From a virus, in the IMG/VR virus record IMGVR_UViG_3300026484_000351, positions 1 through 64,000 of that record: a stretch of DNA of 64,000 nt. One strand, written 5' to 3'. Shown here one piece after another: positions 1 to 7,594 of the stretch (its first letter is position 1; each line of letters begins with the position of its first letter). Made by a program: the position numbers and the translations under genes. The notes under the pieces were generated by a model, which saw only the letters and a list, made by a program, of their open reading frames with translations, was not told the DNA's origin and did not search any database.

Positions 1-2
1 TA

Positions 3-182
3 ATTAAAGAATGGCTTTACAAAGATGGTGAACGGGCTGCCCGTTTAGAGTATGAGGTGTTGCAAGATAGCATAGAATATCAAGTACACAATCATAAAAT
101 ATCAGGTATTATACCTTCTGGTGGAGGCAGTTCTGAACTAAGAACTATTAATCTATTAGAAACTATAGAAAAATTAAGATAA
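3..182 (+). CDS. C-terminal fragment of a possible GIY-YIG-like nuclease
   Basis: The frame is open from the window edge and ends in TAA; the start lies outside. The 59 residues seen include GERAARLEYEVLQ, which resembles the A-x-x-x-E helix near the end of GIY-YIG nuclease domains, followed by a basic tail. Homing nucleases often sit beside or inside phage metabolic genes, and the next gene carries NUMOD1-like repeats that usually accompany such nucleases. The family call is tentative because the catalytic GIY and YIG strands are not in view. Confidence 0.4.
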   Translation: MKEWLYKDGERAARLEYEVLQDSIEYQVHNHKISGIIPSGGGSSELRTINLLETIEKLR

Positions 183-214
183 ATAAGTGTATAATACAAT
201 ATAAAGGAATAGAT

Positions 215-1426
215 ATGAATAAAAATATACCAATAGTAAGAATTTCCAAAAAAGGAGAATTTATTAAAGAATGGCCTTCAGTAAGCCAGGCGATTAGAAA
301 GACAGGTCTTAAAAGTATCGGTGCAGCTTTACAAAGAGTAGACACTTTTTTTGTGGATGGTTCGATGTGGCTATATAAAGACGAATATAAAGATATTGAA
401 GATATTACTATATTTGTTAAGCATTACAAAATGTTAAGATATATAGATAAACGGACTTTTATGAATATAAGACAATATAATAAAGAAGGAGTATTGTTAA
501 ACACTTTCGATACTTTAGAAGAAGCAGTATCAGAAACTGGCTCTAAACAAATCAAGTCAGCCCTTAAAGGATTACAGAAAACTGCTAACGGTTTTGTATG
601 GAAAAGTGATATAGTGACAGACATATACAGAGAAAACATTAGAAACATTCATAATATGGATTTAGATGTTAAAAAAGCTTTTATAGACAAATTTGGAAGT
701 ATAGAAGGTTATTACAGTGCTAAGAAAATTTATGAGAACACTAATTCTTTTGCCCCAAACGGAAATATCTTCGAAACTGAAGCAGGAAAAGAATGGGATG
801 ACAAAGTTCATTTTATTATGAGATGGACTACAGGTAATCACATTAAAAATGCATTCAAGGCTATGAAAATAGATATAACTGACGATAATGTTTCTCAAAA
901 CCTTAAAGAAGGTAATATAGGTACTTATCAGAGAATCGCTAAAGTTTGGTGTGGAGATGGAACTCATGATGATAGAGAACTTGGCTCGGGTAGATGGAGT
1001 GTTAAGCCTAGATTGGCATCTTTTCCTAATACCGGAAATAAGACTATTCCAATTACTAAAAGAGTTGATATCATTAGTAATTGTTCACATCACAATATAG
1101 TATTTTCGACTCTACAGAGGGAAGACAGTTATGCTGTAATTAGTTACATACCTGATGAAGAAGTACTTGGTATTTCTAAGTTACAGAGAATAACTGATTG
1201 GGTGTCACAACGATATTGGCTTCAAGAAGATTTAACCAAAAAGTTATTCGATGAGGTAGCTCTTGTAGCTAAAACAGAATCTGTTTTAGTTGCTTTAATA
1301 AATGTTACTCACGGTTGTGAATCTTTTAGAGGAGCAAAAGCAAACGATGGAGCTTTTACAAGTATGCATTATGGAGGAAAGTTTGAAGATGCGGATATTA
1401 GAAATAGTGTACTAAATAACGCTTAA
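215..1426 (+). CDS. folE: GTP cyclohydrolase I with two N-terminal NUMOD1-like repeats
   Basis: The C-terminal half (about residues 195-400) matches type I GTP cyclohydrolase. It has the zinc ligands C290 and H293 in NCSHHN and C368 in THGCESFRG, plus the YIPDEEVLGISKLQRI segment. The enzyme makes dihydroneopterin triphosphate, the first step to 7-deazaguanines. The N-terminal 140 residues hold two related units of about 50 residues (around 5-55 and 83-132) with the pattern K-x-G...W/F...S/T-x-x-x-A...G...I...L, like NUMOD1 DNA-binding modules of homing nucleases. That makes the protein 403 residues, well above the usual 180-220. The start follows AAAGGAATAGAT. QueD is next, so the pair probably feeds modified guanine for phage DNA. 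Confidence 0.85.
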   Translation: MNKNIPIVRISKKGEFIKEWPSVSQAIRKTGLKSIGAALQRVDTFFVDGSMWLYKDEYKDIEDITIFVKHYKMLRYIDKRTFMNIRQYNKEGVLLNTFDTLEEAVSETGSKQIKSALKGLQKTANGFVWKSDIVTDIYRENIRNIHNMDLDVKKAFIDKFGSIEGYYSAKKIYENTNSFAPNGNIFETEAGKEWDDKVHFIMRWTTGNHIKNAFKAMKIDITDDNVSQNLKEGNIGTYQRIAKVWCGDGTHDDRELGSGRWSVKPRLASFPNTGNKTIPITKRVDIISNCSHHNIVFSTLQREDSYAVISYIPDEEVLGISKLQRITDWVSQRYWLQEDLTKKLFDEVALVAKTESVLVALINVTHGCESFRGAKANDGAFTSMHYGGKFEDADIRNSVLNNA

Positions 1427-1431
1427 ATAAG

Positions 1432-1458
1432 TTTAGGGATGGAGAATCCATCCCTAAA
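1432..1458 (+). terminator. Perfect 11-bp hairpin after folE
   Basis: TTTAGGGATGG and CCATCCCTAAA pair exactly around a 5-base loop, starting five bases after the folE stop. No strong T run follows, so it may be an intrinsic terminator or an mRNA 3' end stabiliser. Confidence 0.65.
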
Positions 1459-1529
1459 AGTTGTTATATAACGATTTTATATAATTCTTTGTTATAGTAA
1501 AATTTAATGAGATTTTAGGTAAAATACTA

Positions 1530-1535
1530 TATAAT
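1530..1535 (+). promoter_or_regulatory. Possible -10 box before queD
   Basis: TATAAT in an AT-rich stretch 24 bases before the queD start and after the folE hairpin. It lacks the ATGT extension of the common phage promoter seen elsewhere in the window. Confidence 0.35.
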
Positions 1536-1559
1536 AGTATAAATAAGAAAAGGAGATAA

Positions 1560-2222
1560 ATGAAATATATTATAGATAAAAGCTTTAGCTTTTGTTATGG
1601 ACACAGAGTTCATAACCAGCGTTTAAATACAAAGTTTACAGAATCTGGAAATGCTTGTTTGGCATGTAGACATTTACACGGACACGAAGGTTTGGTTAAG
1701 GTTTTCTTAGAAGAAGATACAGATAGTACAAATGTTGCTGATACTGGAATGGTAACAGATTTTAAACACCTTGGTTGGTTTAAAAATTTCTTAGATGATA
1801 CTTTAGACCATAAATTTATTATGGATTTAGAAGATCCATTGCTATATAATGAACTTGTTCATTATTCACATTCTTTTGCATCAGAAGAAGATTATCAAAA
1901 GTCTACTATAGAATTAGTAAGTAAACAAGTTGCAACAGACGGAACAGTAAAAGGGGTAAGGAAAGACAAATTAGTTGCCCATAAAGAAGGTTTCTATACT
2001 TTAGATTTAAATCGTTTAATTAATGATGGAACACCACACGAAAATGCTAACTTTGAGAAATACGAAGGGATAGTTTTAGTAGATTTTGTTCCTACTTCTG
2101 AAAATTTAACAGCTTGGTTAGTTTCAGTAGTACAAGATAAAATGAAAAATTTATCTGGGGTAAGAGTAAAAGCAGTAGAATATTGGGAAACACCAAAAAG
2201 CCATTGTAGAGTAGAGGCATAA
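1560..2222 (+). CDS. queD: 6-carboxy-tetrahydropterin synthase (QueD family)
   Basis: The family's zinc-binding histidines are visible in CYGHRVHNQRL near residue 13 and in CRHLHGHEG near residue 43. The VTDFKHL and LDHKF motifs follow. The enzyme turns dihydroneopterin triphosphate into 6-carboxy-tetrahydropterin on the way to preQ0. At 220 residues it is longer than the usual 120-150, with an extra C-terminal half. It sits after folE and begins after AAAAGGAGATAA. In Campylobacter firehammerviruses such genes feed replacement of dG by an amido-7-deaza-dG; that link is inferred here. Confidence 0.88.
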   Translation: MKYIIDKSFSFCYGHRVHNQRLNTKFTESGNACLACRHLHGHEGLVKVFLEEDTDSTNVADTGMVTDFKHLGWFKNFLDDTLDHKFIMDLEDPLLYNELVHYSHSFASEEDYQKSTIELVSKQVATDGTVKGVRKDKLVAHKEGFYTLDLNRLINDGTPHENANFEKYEGIVLVDFVPTSENLTAWLVSVVQDKMKNLSGVRVKAVEYWETPKSHCRVEA

Positions 2223-2381
2223 ATGAAAGAATGTGCCAACTGCTACTTTGGTGAGAAATGTAATGTAAAAGAAGGATATACGCATTGTAGAATATATGAT
2301 GCTTCTTTTACTGATGATTCCAGATGTACTAAATACGAAAAGGAAGATAATGTACACAAAAAACAGCAAACTTTATTTTGA
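2223..2381 (+). CDS. Small cysteine-rich protein
   Basis: This 52-residue frame starts directly after the queD stop (TAAATG). It holds five cysteines (C4, C7, C13, C22, C35), suggesting a small metal-binding fold. It overlaps the start of the phosphoribosyltransferase gene in another frame. Function unknown; it might deliver or hold zinc for the pterin enzymes, but nothing proves it. Confidence 0.5.
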   Translation: MKECANCYFGEKCNVKEGYTHCRIYDASFTDDSRCTKYEKEDNVHKKQQTLF

Positions 2382-2802
2382 GCCTATTGACTTTGAAAAA
2401 GCAGTGGAAGATTTAGAAACAAAAATTCAACTTCATACCAATGTACACTTAGTAACTTTATACAGGGGTGGATTGCCTCTTGGAGTAAGAATGAGTAATC
2501 AGTTGAATCTTCCACTTAGTATATTGGATTATCAGAGATTGGATGGAGATTCTAAAGAAGTTGCAATGATGAAAGACGCAGGAATTAAAACAACAGATGT
2601 AATATATTTGGTAGATGATATAGCAGATGAAGGAATTACAATTACTGAAGCCATAAAGTTCTTACAAAGTGAATATCCAGAAACAGAAATAGTAATCTAT
2701 ACTATATTTGGCAATAGTGGTAAACATCCTAGAGAATGGCAGTACACTTTTAAACATAGTGCCGAGTGGATATGTTTTGGACCTTGGGAGGGCTATAATT
2801 AG
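2350..2802 (+). CDS. Purine-type phosphoribosyltransferase
   Basis: A type I phosphoribosyltransferase of about 150 residues. The PRPP loop is VIYLVDDIADEGITITEA, and LVTLYRGGLPLG supplies the upstream PPi-loop region as in xanthine/hypoxanthine-guanine enzymes. The ATG at 2350 follows AAAAGGAAGATA and is preferred over the upstream in-frame ATG at 2296, which lies inside the preceding small gene. The position after folE and queD suggests salvage of a guanine analogue or adjustment of purine pools. Its stop overlaps the next GTG. Confidence 0.75.
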   Translation: MYTKNSKLYFEPIDFEKAVEDLETKIQLHTNVHLVTLYRGGLPLGVRMSNQLNLPLSILDYQRLDGDSKEVAMMKDAGIKTTDVIYLVDDIADEGITITEAIKFLQSEYPETEIVIYTIFGNSGKHPREWQYTFKHSAEWICFGPWEGYN

Positions 2803-3047
2803 TGGCAATATTAGGAGGAATACTTTTAATTTGTGCTGCCCTTTTAATGTTTAAGGGAAAAATATATGAAGCAAGTATGCTCTATATTGCTGCAGATATT
2901 GCTTGGATTTACTTAGCTTGGTTATCAAGTAATATGATAGGTGCGGCACTTGTACTTATAGGTGGAATACTTAACTTTGGGGTATTTTTAAAAATGCATA
3001 AAGGAATGTTCGTTAAAGATTTAAAGAAAAATAATTCTTATAAATAG
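2802..3047 (+). CDS. Small membrane protein
   Basis: 81 residues with about three hydrophobic segments (residues 2-17, 24-42, 44-62) and a short basic tail ending KNNSYK. It starts with GTG overlapping the stop of the previous gene (TAGTG), so it is translationally coupled. No family recognised. Confidence 0.6.
   Translation: MAILGGILLICAALLMFKGKIYEASMLYIAADIAWIYLAWLSSNMIGAALVLIGGILNFGVFLKMHKGMFVKDLKKNNSYK
3039..3046 (+). promoter_or_regulatory. T4-type late promoter box
   Basis: TATAAATA, 18 bases before the next start codon. This is the exact T4 late -10 consensus recognised with a gp55-like sigma. Confidence 0.55.
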
Positions 3048-3064
3048 TTTAAAAGGAGTTATTA

Positions 3065-3412
3065 ATGTTTTTAAACGAGCAATTTCAACCTCTTAATGAA
3101 GATTTAAAGTTTGAAGCTTTATCTCAATTAAGAGAAATACAATCCAATCTTGTAGGAATCTCCTTCCTACCAGTTATAGCAATCATGAAACCTGAGAATC
3201 CTTTAAAGAAAGAGGTTTTAGAATTTCAAGATGGGCTAGACGAACTTACAATGAAAATTCAAAACTTTATATCAAGCGCAAAAAATGACATAACTTACGA
3301 TTCTGAAGAAGGTGAAGAACCAGAAGCTGAAGAGCCAGAAGCTGAAGAGCCTACAAGTGACGAAAAAGAAGTAGAAGATTCATCAGAACCTAAAGATAAA
3401 GGAGACAAGTAA
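3065..3412 (+). CDS. Hypothetical protein with acidic repeat tail
   Basis: 115 residues. The N-terminal 80 are mixed helical; the tail is almost all Glu/Pro/Ala/Ser, with EPEAEEP repeated, then KDKGDK. It begins MFLNEQFQPLNED; PLNE followed by an acidic residue could be read as a prohead-protease-like site, but this is weak. It lies behind a TATAAATA box and its stop overlaps the endolysin start, so it is probably a late gene. Confidence 0.6.
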   Translation: MFLNEQFQPLNEDLKFEALSQLREIQSNLVGISFLPVIAIMKPENPLKKEVLEFQDGLDELTMKIQNFISSAKNDITYDSEEGEEPEAEEPEAEEPTSDEKEVEDSSEPKDKGDK

Positions 3413-3879
3413 TGTATGACTTTGGCAACAAATCTAGGGAACAATTTAATACTTTACATATTGATTTACAATTGATCCTTAAAGAAGTTATTAGGATATA
3501 TGATTTTAGTATTCTTGAAGGCATTAGAACAACGGTGAGACAACAGGAGTTATTTAAAAATGGCCGTAGTAAACTTGATGGTATCAATAAAAAGTCTAAA
3601 CATCAGGGCAGAAAAGACAAAGATGGAAATATTGTTTCATTCGCTGTCGACATAATGCCATACAAAAAAAATACAAATGCTTTTGAAGATACCGAAGATG
3701 CAAGAAAAAGATTTTATTTCCTTGCCGGTATAATGTTTTCAGTTACACAAAGATTGTTAAAAAAAGGAAAAATATCTCATAACATAAGGTGGGGTGGTGA
3801 TTGGCAAATGGATATGGTATATAATACTAAATCAGAATTTGTAGATTTACCTCATTTTGAGCTTATAAAAGTTAAATAG
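3412..3879 (+). CDS. Endolysin, L-alanyl-D-glutamate peptidase type (M15)
   Basis: 155 residues with the VanY/M15 layout: LEGIRTTVRQQELF, then zinc ligands H64 (SKHQG), D80 (FAVDI) and H148 (DLPHFEL), and IRWGGDW near 126-131. This matches the T5-type endolysin that cuts the peptide stem of peptidoglycan at lysis. No signal peptide or membrane segment is seen, so a holin would be needed; the membrane protein two genes upstream is one untested candidate. Confidence 0.88.
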   Translation: MYDFGNKSREQFNTLHIDLQLILKEVIRIYDFSILEGIRTTVRQQELFKNGRSKLDGINKKSKHQGRKDKDGNIVSFAVDIMPYKKNTNAFEDTEDARKRFYFLAGIMFSVTQRLLKKGKISHNIRWGGDWQMDMVYNTKSEFVDLPHFELIKVK

Positions 3880-3888
3880 GAGACAAAT

Positions 3889-4443
3889 ATGAAAACATTT
3901 AAAGAAATGGCTCTAAATGAAGCCGCGAAAGAGTTGGATAAATACGCTTTAAGAATAGACGAACAATTAACTTATCTTTATATTAATGATAATGAGTTAC
4001 AAGAAGCACTTGAAATACACAATATGGAAGGAATGGAAGATAAAATTTTATTTGTATTTGGTATTAAACAAGATATGGGATTAAATGTATTTGAGGCTGT
4101 TTATGCTCAGAAGGGATATGGTCCTATTGCTTATAAAACAGCAATGCAAATGATGGGGGAAATGGCCCCTTCTCAGGACAGTAGAATTACTAAATCAGCG
4201 CAAAAAGTTTGGGAAGAATTTTTTAGCGGAAAAGGCTCAAAGGATGTAAATAAAGAATTATTTGGAAGTACAGAAGGTAATTGGCAGAGATATACCTATT
4301 CCCTTAAAAAAGAATTAGACTATGTTACGAATATTAAAAATAATGATAACTTTATTGGTAAAGACCCTTATAACGAAAAAACTAATATGCTTAATGAAGT
4401 AGCAGACGGACTTCTTATTAACAGTATGAGAGCCATATATTAA
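3889..4443 (+). CDS. Candidate head-internal protein with capsid-targeting start
   Basis: 184 residues starting MKTFKEMALNEAAKEL. T4 internal proteins begin MKTYQEFIAEA, which targets them into the prohead and is cut by the gp21 protease after L/I-x-E. Here LNE/A fits that site at residue 11. The rest has no recognised family. It follows the endolysin after AAATAGGAGACAAAT, inside the late block. Packaging in the head is inference from the N terminus and context. Confidence 0.65.
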   Translation: MKTFKEMALNEAAKELDKYALRIDEQLTYLYINDNELQEALEIHNMEGMEDKILFVFGIKQDMGLNVFEAVYAQKGYGPIAYKTAMQMMGEMAPSQDSRITKSAQKVWEEFFSGKGSKDVNKELFGSTEGNWQRYTYSLKKELDYVTNIKNNDNFIGKDPYNEKTNMLNEVADGLLINSMRAIY

Positions 4444-4451
4444 TATAAATA
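4444..4451 (+). promoter_or_regulatory. T4-type late promoter box
   Basis: TATAAATA directly after the preceding stop and 20 bases before the broken capsid-tag gene. Confidence 0.45.
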
Positions 4452-4470
4452 TTCTAAAAGGGAGATGGGT

Positions 4471-4563
4471 ATGGGAACATTTAAAGGATCGATGTAATAA
4501 CTGAAGTTGTGAAAACCGGCACAAAAAATACAGAGTATGCTATTAAAAATAGTGAAGATATAT
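4471..4563 (+). pseudogene. Broken capsid-tag gene
   Basis: ATG GGA ACA TTT AAA opens like the other tagged genes (M-x-T-F-K) after GGGAGATGGGT, but meets TAA TAA after eight codons. A +1 shift gives DVITEVVKTGTKNTEYAIK and then a stop, so the ITE/V step of a capsid-tag can still be read. It lies between two intact tagged genes and looks like a decayed third copy. Confidence 0.4.
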
Positions 4564-4607
4564 AGGAATTTCTTTTGAAGAAGAAACATATAAAAAGGAG
4601 AAGAAAA

Positions 4608-5078
4608 ATGATAACATTTAGTGAATACTTAGTAACAGAAGCAGAAGAGGATAATACTTTTTATGCAAGATCCAATATAGGCAATACAGAAGTACTATAT
4701 CAAGTAGCAATGAGAGCAAAAAGTGCAACTGATTTAGAAAAGGGAATGAAAAAGATGTTCAGTAAATTTCCTGATAGAGAGAAAATTGATTTGAAAAAAG
4801 TTAATTGGAAAAGTATATATACTGAATTAAATGAGGTAGCTCAAGGTACAAGTATACTAATCGAAGGATTTAAAACTAAAGAATACGATGAAATGATGGA
4901 CGGTCTAGATACTGATAAATTTACTAGTGCAATGTATGATTGGTTTCAAGATAATTATCCTGATGCACCAATATATGGTGGAGATGCAACTCCAGATGAA
5001 TTTATTGATTTATTAGACCAAGAAAACGATGGTAAAATGATTAAGAAATTCTATAAAGACATGAAGAAATTTTTATAA
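4608..5078 (+). CDS. Candidate head-internal protein with capsid-targeting start
   Basis: 156 residues. The ATG at 4608 follows AAAAGGAGAAGAAAA and gives MITFSEYLVTEAEEDN, close to the T4 capsid-targeting peptide, with a possible cleavage after VTE. An in-frame ATG at 4575 would add a basic leader that spoils this pattern. The remainder is acidic and rich in aromatic residues (FQDNYPDAPIYGG). No known family; probably carried in the capsid with the DNA. Confidence 0.62.
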   Translation: MITFSEYLVTEAEEDNTFYARSNIGNTEVLYQVAMRAKSATDLEKGMKKMFSKFPDREKIDLKKVNWKSIYTELNEVAQGTSILIEGFKTKEYDEMMDGLDTDKFTSAMYDWFQDNYPDAPIYGGDATPDEFIDLLDQENDGKMIKKFYKDMKKFL

Positions 5079-5095
5079 GAATTGCATAAGTCCTT

Positions 5096-5103
5096 TATAA
5101 ATA
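5096..5103 (+). promoter_or_regulatory. T4-type late promoter box before terminase
   Basis: TATAAATA, 16 bases before the terminase start. AAGTCCTTTA just upstream can pair with the TTAAAGGATACTT that holds the ribosome site, so a small RBS-masking hairpin is possible. The string TTATAAATAAACTTAAAGGAT recurs in large part at 21183. Confidence 0.6.
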
Positions 5104-5119
5104 AACTTAAAGGATACTT

Positions 5120-6142
5120 ATGACAGGTATATTTGATGAGTTAAAAAAAGCAAATAACAACTTAGAAATAGATGATTTGACTAAGGATAAACTTCTTAGT
5201 CAAATTGACACCCCAAAAAATCAAGAAGGCTTCTACTTAGACGCCTTTGAAAATGTAATTTCATTCAACGGAATTAGGCAATTAAAAAAACCCCACACAA
5301 AATTAAAACTTAACAAATATCAACAACAAGAAATTCTAGCATGTCATAATGACTATTTTTATTTTAGAAGAAATTATTGCAAAATTTTAACTAAATCTGG
5401 TATTGGGAGACCCGAACCAAGAGGTTATCAAAAACGGCTTGAAAATGATCTTGTACAAGGTGATGATGTTATAGCATTCTTCCCAAGGCAAAGCGGGAAA
5501 ACAGTTACCATTGCAACATATTTATTATGGCGAGCACTTACTTCTGAAAATATTAATATCGGAATAGCAGCAAATGTTATGTCACTAGCAACAGAAGTCC
5601 TAGATAAAATCAAGAAAATATATATTGAAATGCCTATTTGGTTACAACCTGGATTAATGAGTTGGAATAAAAGAAGTATAGAACTTGATAACGGTTGTAA
5701 AATCATGACAGCTGCAAGTAATTCAGATGCTTTTAGAGGGTACTCATTATCTATAATGTATGTCGATGAAACGGCCTTTATTAGAAACAATCTTTTTGAA
5801 GAATTTATGGATTCAGTTATGCCTGCTATGTCTGCTATTCAGGATAGCCAGGCTATTTTTTCGAGCACTGCTTCGGGTTTGAATCACTTCTACTGGATGG
5901 TAGAAGGCGCGAGAAAAAAAGAAAACGGTTATAATCTTTGTGAAGCAAAATGGCAAGAAGTCCCTCGTTTTCACAAAGATGGTAGACCAAAAACTCCAGA
6001 AGAATTTAAATCAGAACAAGTAGCAAAGAATGGACAGACTCATTTCGAACAAAATTTCGGTAATTGTGTGGGATATGATACACTTATAGATATAGAAAAT
6101 TTAGGAAGTATAAAAATAGGAGATTTATATAATTTGTTGTAA
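5120..6142 (+). CDS. Large terminase N-terminal half fused to a split-intein N fragment
   Basis: Residues 1-315 are the ATPase half of a T4 gp17-type terminase: Walker A PRQSGKT (122-128), Walker B IMYVDET (212-218), coupling motif STASG (249-253) and HFEQNFGN at the junction. Residues 316-340 (CVGYDTLIDIENLG...DLYNLL) are an intein N fragment starting with the nucleophile Cys; the frame then stops. The C half resumes at 7277. The very short 25-residue N fragment is the layout of the atypical AceL-TerL split intein. Protein trans-splicing should rebuild a packaging motor subunit of about 602 residues. Confidence 0.92.
   Translation: MTGIFDELKKANNNLEIDDLTKDKLLSQIDTPKNQEGFYLDAFENVISFNGIRQLKKPHTKLKLNKYQQQEILACHNDYFYFRRNYCKILTKSGIGRPEPRGYQKRLENDLVQGDDVIAFFPRQSGKTVTIATYLLWRALTSENINIGIAANVMSLATEVLDKIKKIYIEMPIWLQPGLMSWNKRSIELDNGCKIMTAASNSDAFRGYSLSIMYVDETAFIRNNLFEEFMDSVMPAMSAIQDSQAIFSSTASGLNHFYWMVEGARKKENGYNLCEAKWQEVPRFHKDGRPKTPEEFKSEQVAKNGQTHFEQNFGNCVGYDTLIDIENLGSIKIGDLYNLL
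6065..6139 (+). other. Split intein, N fragment (25 residues)
   Basis: It begins with Cys after N315 of the terminase and contains only intein block A (C-x-x-x-D-T...I-x-I-G-D-L). It closely follows the known AceL-TerL N fragment, which also starts CV and has 25 residues. Confidence 0.9.
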
Positions 6143-6230
6143 AAATAATTAATATTCTCATTAATTATTTGGATAGGAAAAACATAAGTTATGCTAAATT
6201 TGTAGATATAAAGATGAGAAATGGTAGAAT

Positions 6231-6238
6231 TATAAATA
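6231..6238 (+). promoter_or_regulatory. Possible late promoter for the intein endonuclease
   Basis: TATAAATA lies 44 bases before the endonuclease start in a spacer with no other frame. It could let the nuclease be made late, apart from the terminase. Confidence 0.35.
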
Positions 6239-6281
6239 TAGATAAACCCAAGTGTTAAATTCCAAAACGGAGAAGAAATAA

Positions 6282-7304
6282 ATGAAGATGTGTGTGGATT
6301 GTTCAAAAGAAATTAAAGCCAAAAATAAATCAAATATTAGATGTTATTCTTGTTCAAACAAAATAAGATACAAAGATAAAGAGCATCTTAAAAATATGAA
6401 AGAATCAATTAGAAAATCAAGAAAAAAAGAACTAAATTATGATGGTGATTTGTATGATTTAGATAAGCTTAAGGATGTTTTAAAAAATTTTGATATAAAT
6501 AAATATACAGGCTCAGGGAAAAACAGAACTTTTTATAAAAATGAACCCAAAATAATGTTTTCTTTAAAAAAGCACTCCAACCACCTTGCTTTGAAATATA
6601 GCTATATAAATAGATGTATTTTATCTGATTATACTTTAGTAACAAAGGGTATAGACTTGTGCATTTGTAGTTGCAAGAAAACTTTAAAATGGGATTATTC
6701 TAAAAAATCATTTCAAAAAGCACCAAAATGTTGTAAATTAGGACCTAACTCTATAGAACGCAAAATTTTAGAACATGGTGAAGAAAAGGGTAAAATTATT
6801 TATGAAGAATTTTGTAAAAAAAATGGGGAAGTTAGGAAGGGTTTTTTAAGTTTAGAATACTTTAAAGAGAAATATGATACCCAAGGCCAAGAAGAGTATG
6901 ATAAATATTGGCAATTTAATTTTTCTAAAAGAAAACAAGTAAATTTTAGTAAAATTAGCCAAGAATTGTTTAATAGCATAATCATAAATAAAAAAATAGA
7001 TAAAAGTTATGTTAGATTTGCAACTTTTAATGATAAAGGTGAAGTGAGAATTAATTTTAATAAAAAAGATAAAGAACTGATTGGTGAGTCAAGAGTTTGT
7101 ATGTATTTAGACTTTGTATATAAAGATAAAGTGATCGAATTTGATGGCGCTTATTGGCATAGAAATTCGGAAGAACATGACAAAATAAGAGATGAAATTC
7201 TTAAAAATAAAGGTTATAAAATTTTAAGGATAAAAGAAAAATATTATAAAAAAGATAAAAATAAGGAAATAGAAAAATGTTCAAACTTCTTGATAAACCC
7301 TTAA
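6282..7304 (+). CDS. Free-standing homing endonuclease inside a split intein, Vsr/PD-(D/E)XK-like
   Basis: 340 residues. The N terminus has a zinc finger (CVDC at 4-7, CYSC at 22-25) and a basic linker. A second Cys cluster (CICSCKK...CCK) lies near 127-150. The C-terminal 60 residues show the Vsr-like core: LDFVYKDKVIEFDGAYWH, then R-D-x-x-L-K-N-x-G-Y-K-I-L-R-I. Such nucleases are known between the halves of fractured split-intein genes. It overlaps the C-fragment gene by 28 bases. Its target is expected to be an intein-free terminase gene. Confidence 0.82.
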   Translation: MKMCVDCSKEIKAKNKSNIRCYSCSNKIRYKDKEHLKNMKESIRKSRKKELNYDGDLYDLDKLKDVLKNFDINKYTGSGKNRTFYKNEPKIMFSLKKHSNHLALKYSYINRCILSDYTLVTKGIDLCICSCKKTLKWDYSKKSFQKAPKCCKLGPNSIERKILEHGEEKGKIIYEEFCKKNGEVRKGFLSLEYFKEKYDTQGQEEYDKYWQFNFSKRKQVNFSKISQELFNSIIINKKIDKSYVRFATFNDKGEVRINFNKKDKELIGESRVCMYLDFVYKDKVIEFDGAYWHRNSEEHDKIRDEILKNKGYKILRIKEKYYKKDKNKEIEKCSNFLINP

Positions 7305-7594
7305 AAGTAAAGACACCTAATGGTTATAAAACCTTTACAGGAATACAAAAATATACAAAAAAAACTTATTTGTTAATCACTACTATAGGTGAAATAGAAA
7401 CAGCAGAGCTTCATAGATTTGTAGTAGATGGTAAAGAAATCTTTGCAAAAGATTTAAAGGTTGATGACAGTTTACAAACTGAAACAGGTCACACAAAAAT
7501 AAAAAAAATAATTAAAGGTCCCGTCAAAGATGTTTATGATTTAACTAATGTGGATGGAGAGATATATTATACTAATGGAATATTAAGTCATAAT
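7277..7594 (+). other. Split intein, C fragment (106 residues)
   Basis: It starts with its own ATG and ends LSHN before Thr. Length and motifs match the roughly 104-residue C fragment of AceL-TerL. Confidence 0.9.

Noticed and set aside
5428-5790. Minus-strand frame inside the terminase
   Set aside because: It is antisense to the conserved Walker A to Walker B region, which is under clear protein constraint on the + strand.
6140-6281. Hidden continuation of the intein N fragment beyond its stop
   Set aside because: The 25-residue N fragment already has the expected complete length for this intein class, and the following bases have stops in all frames.
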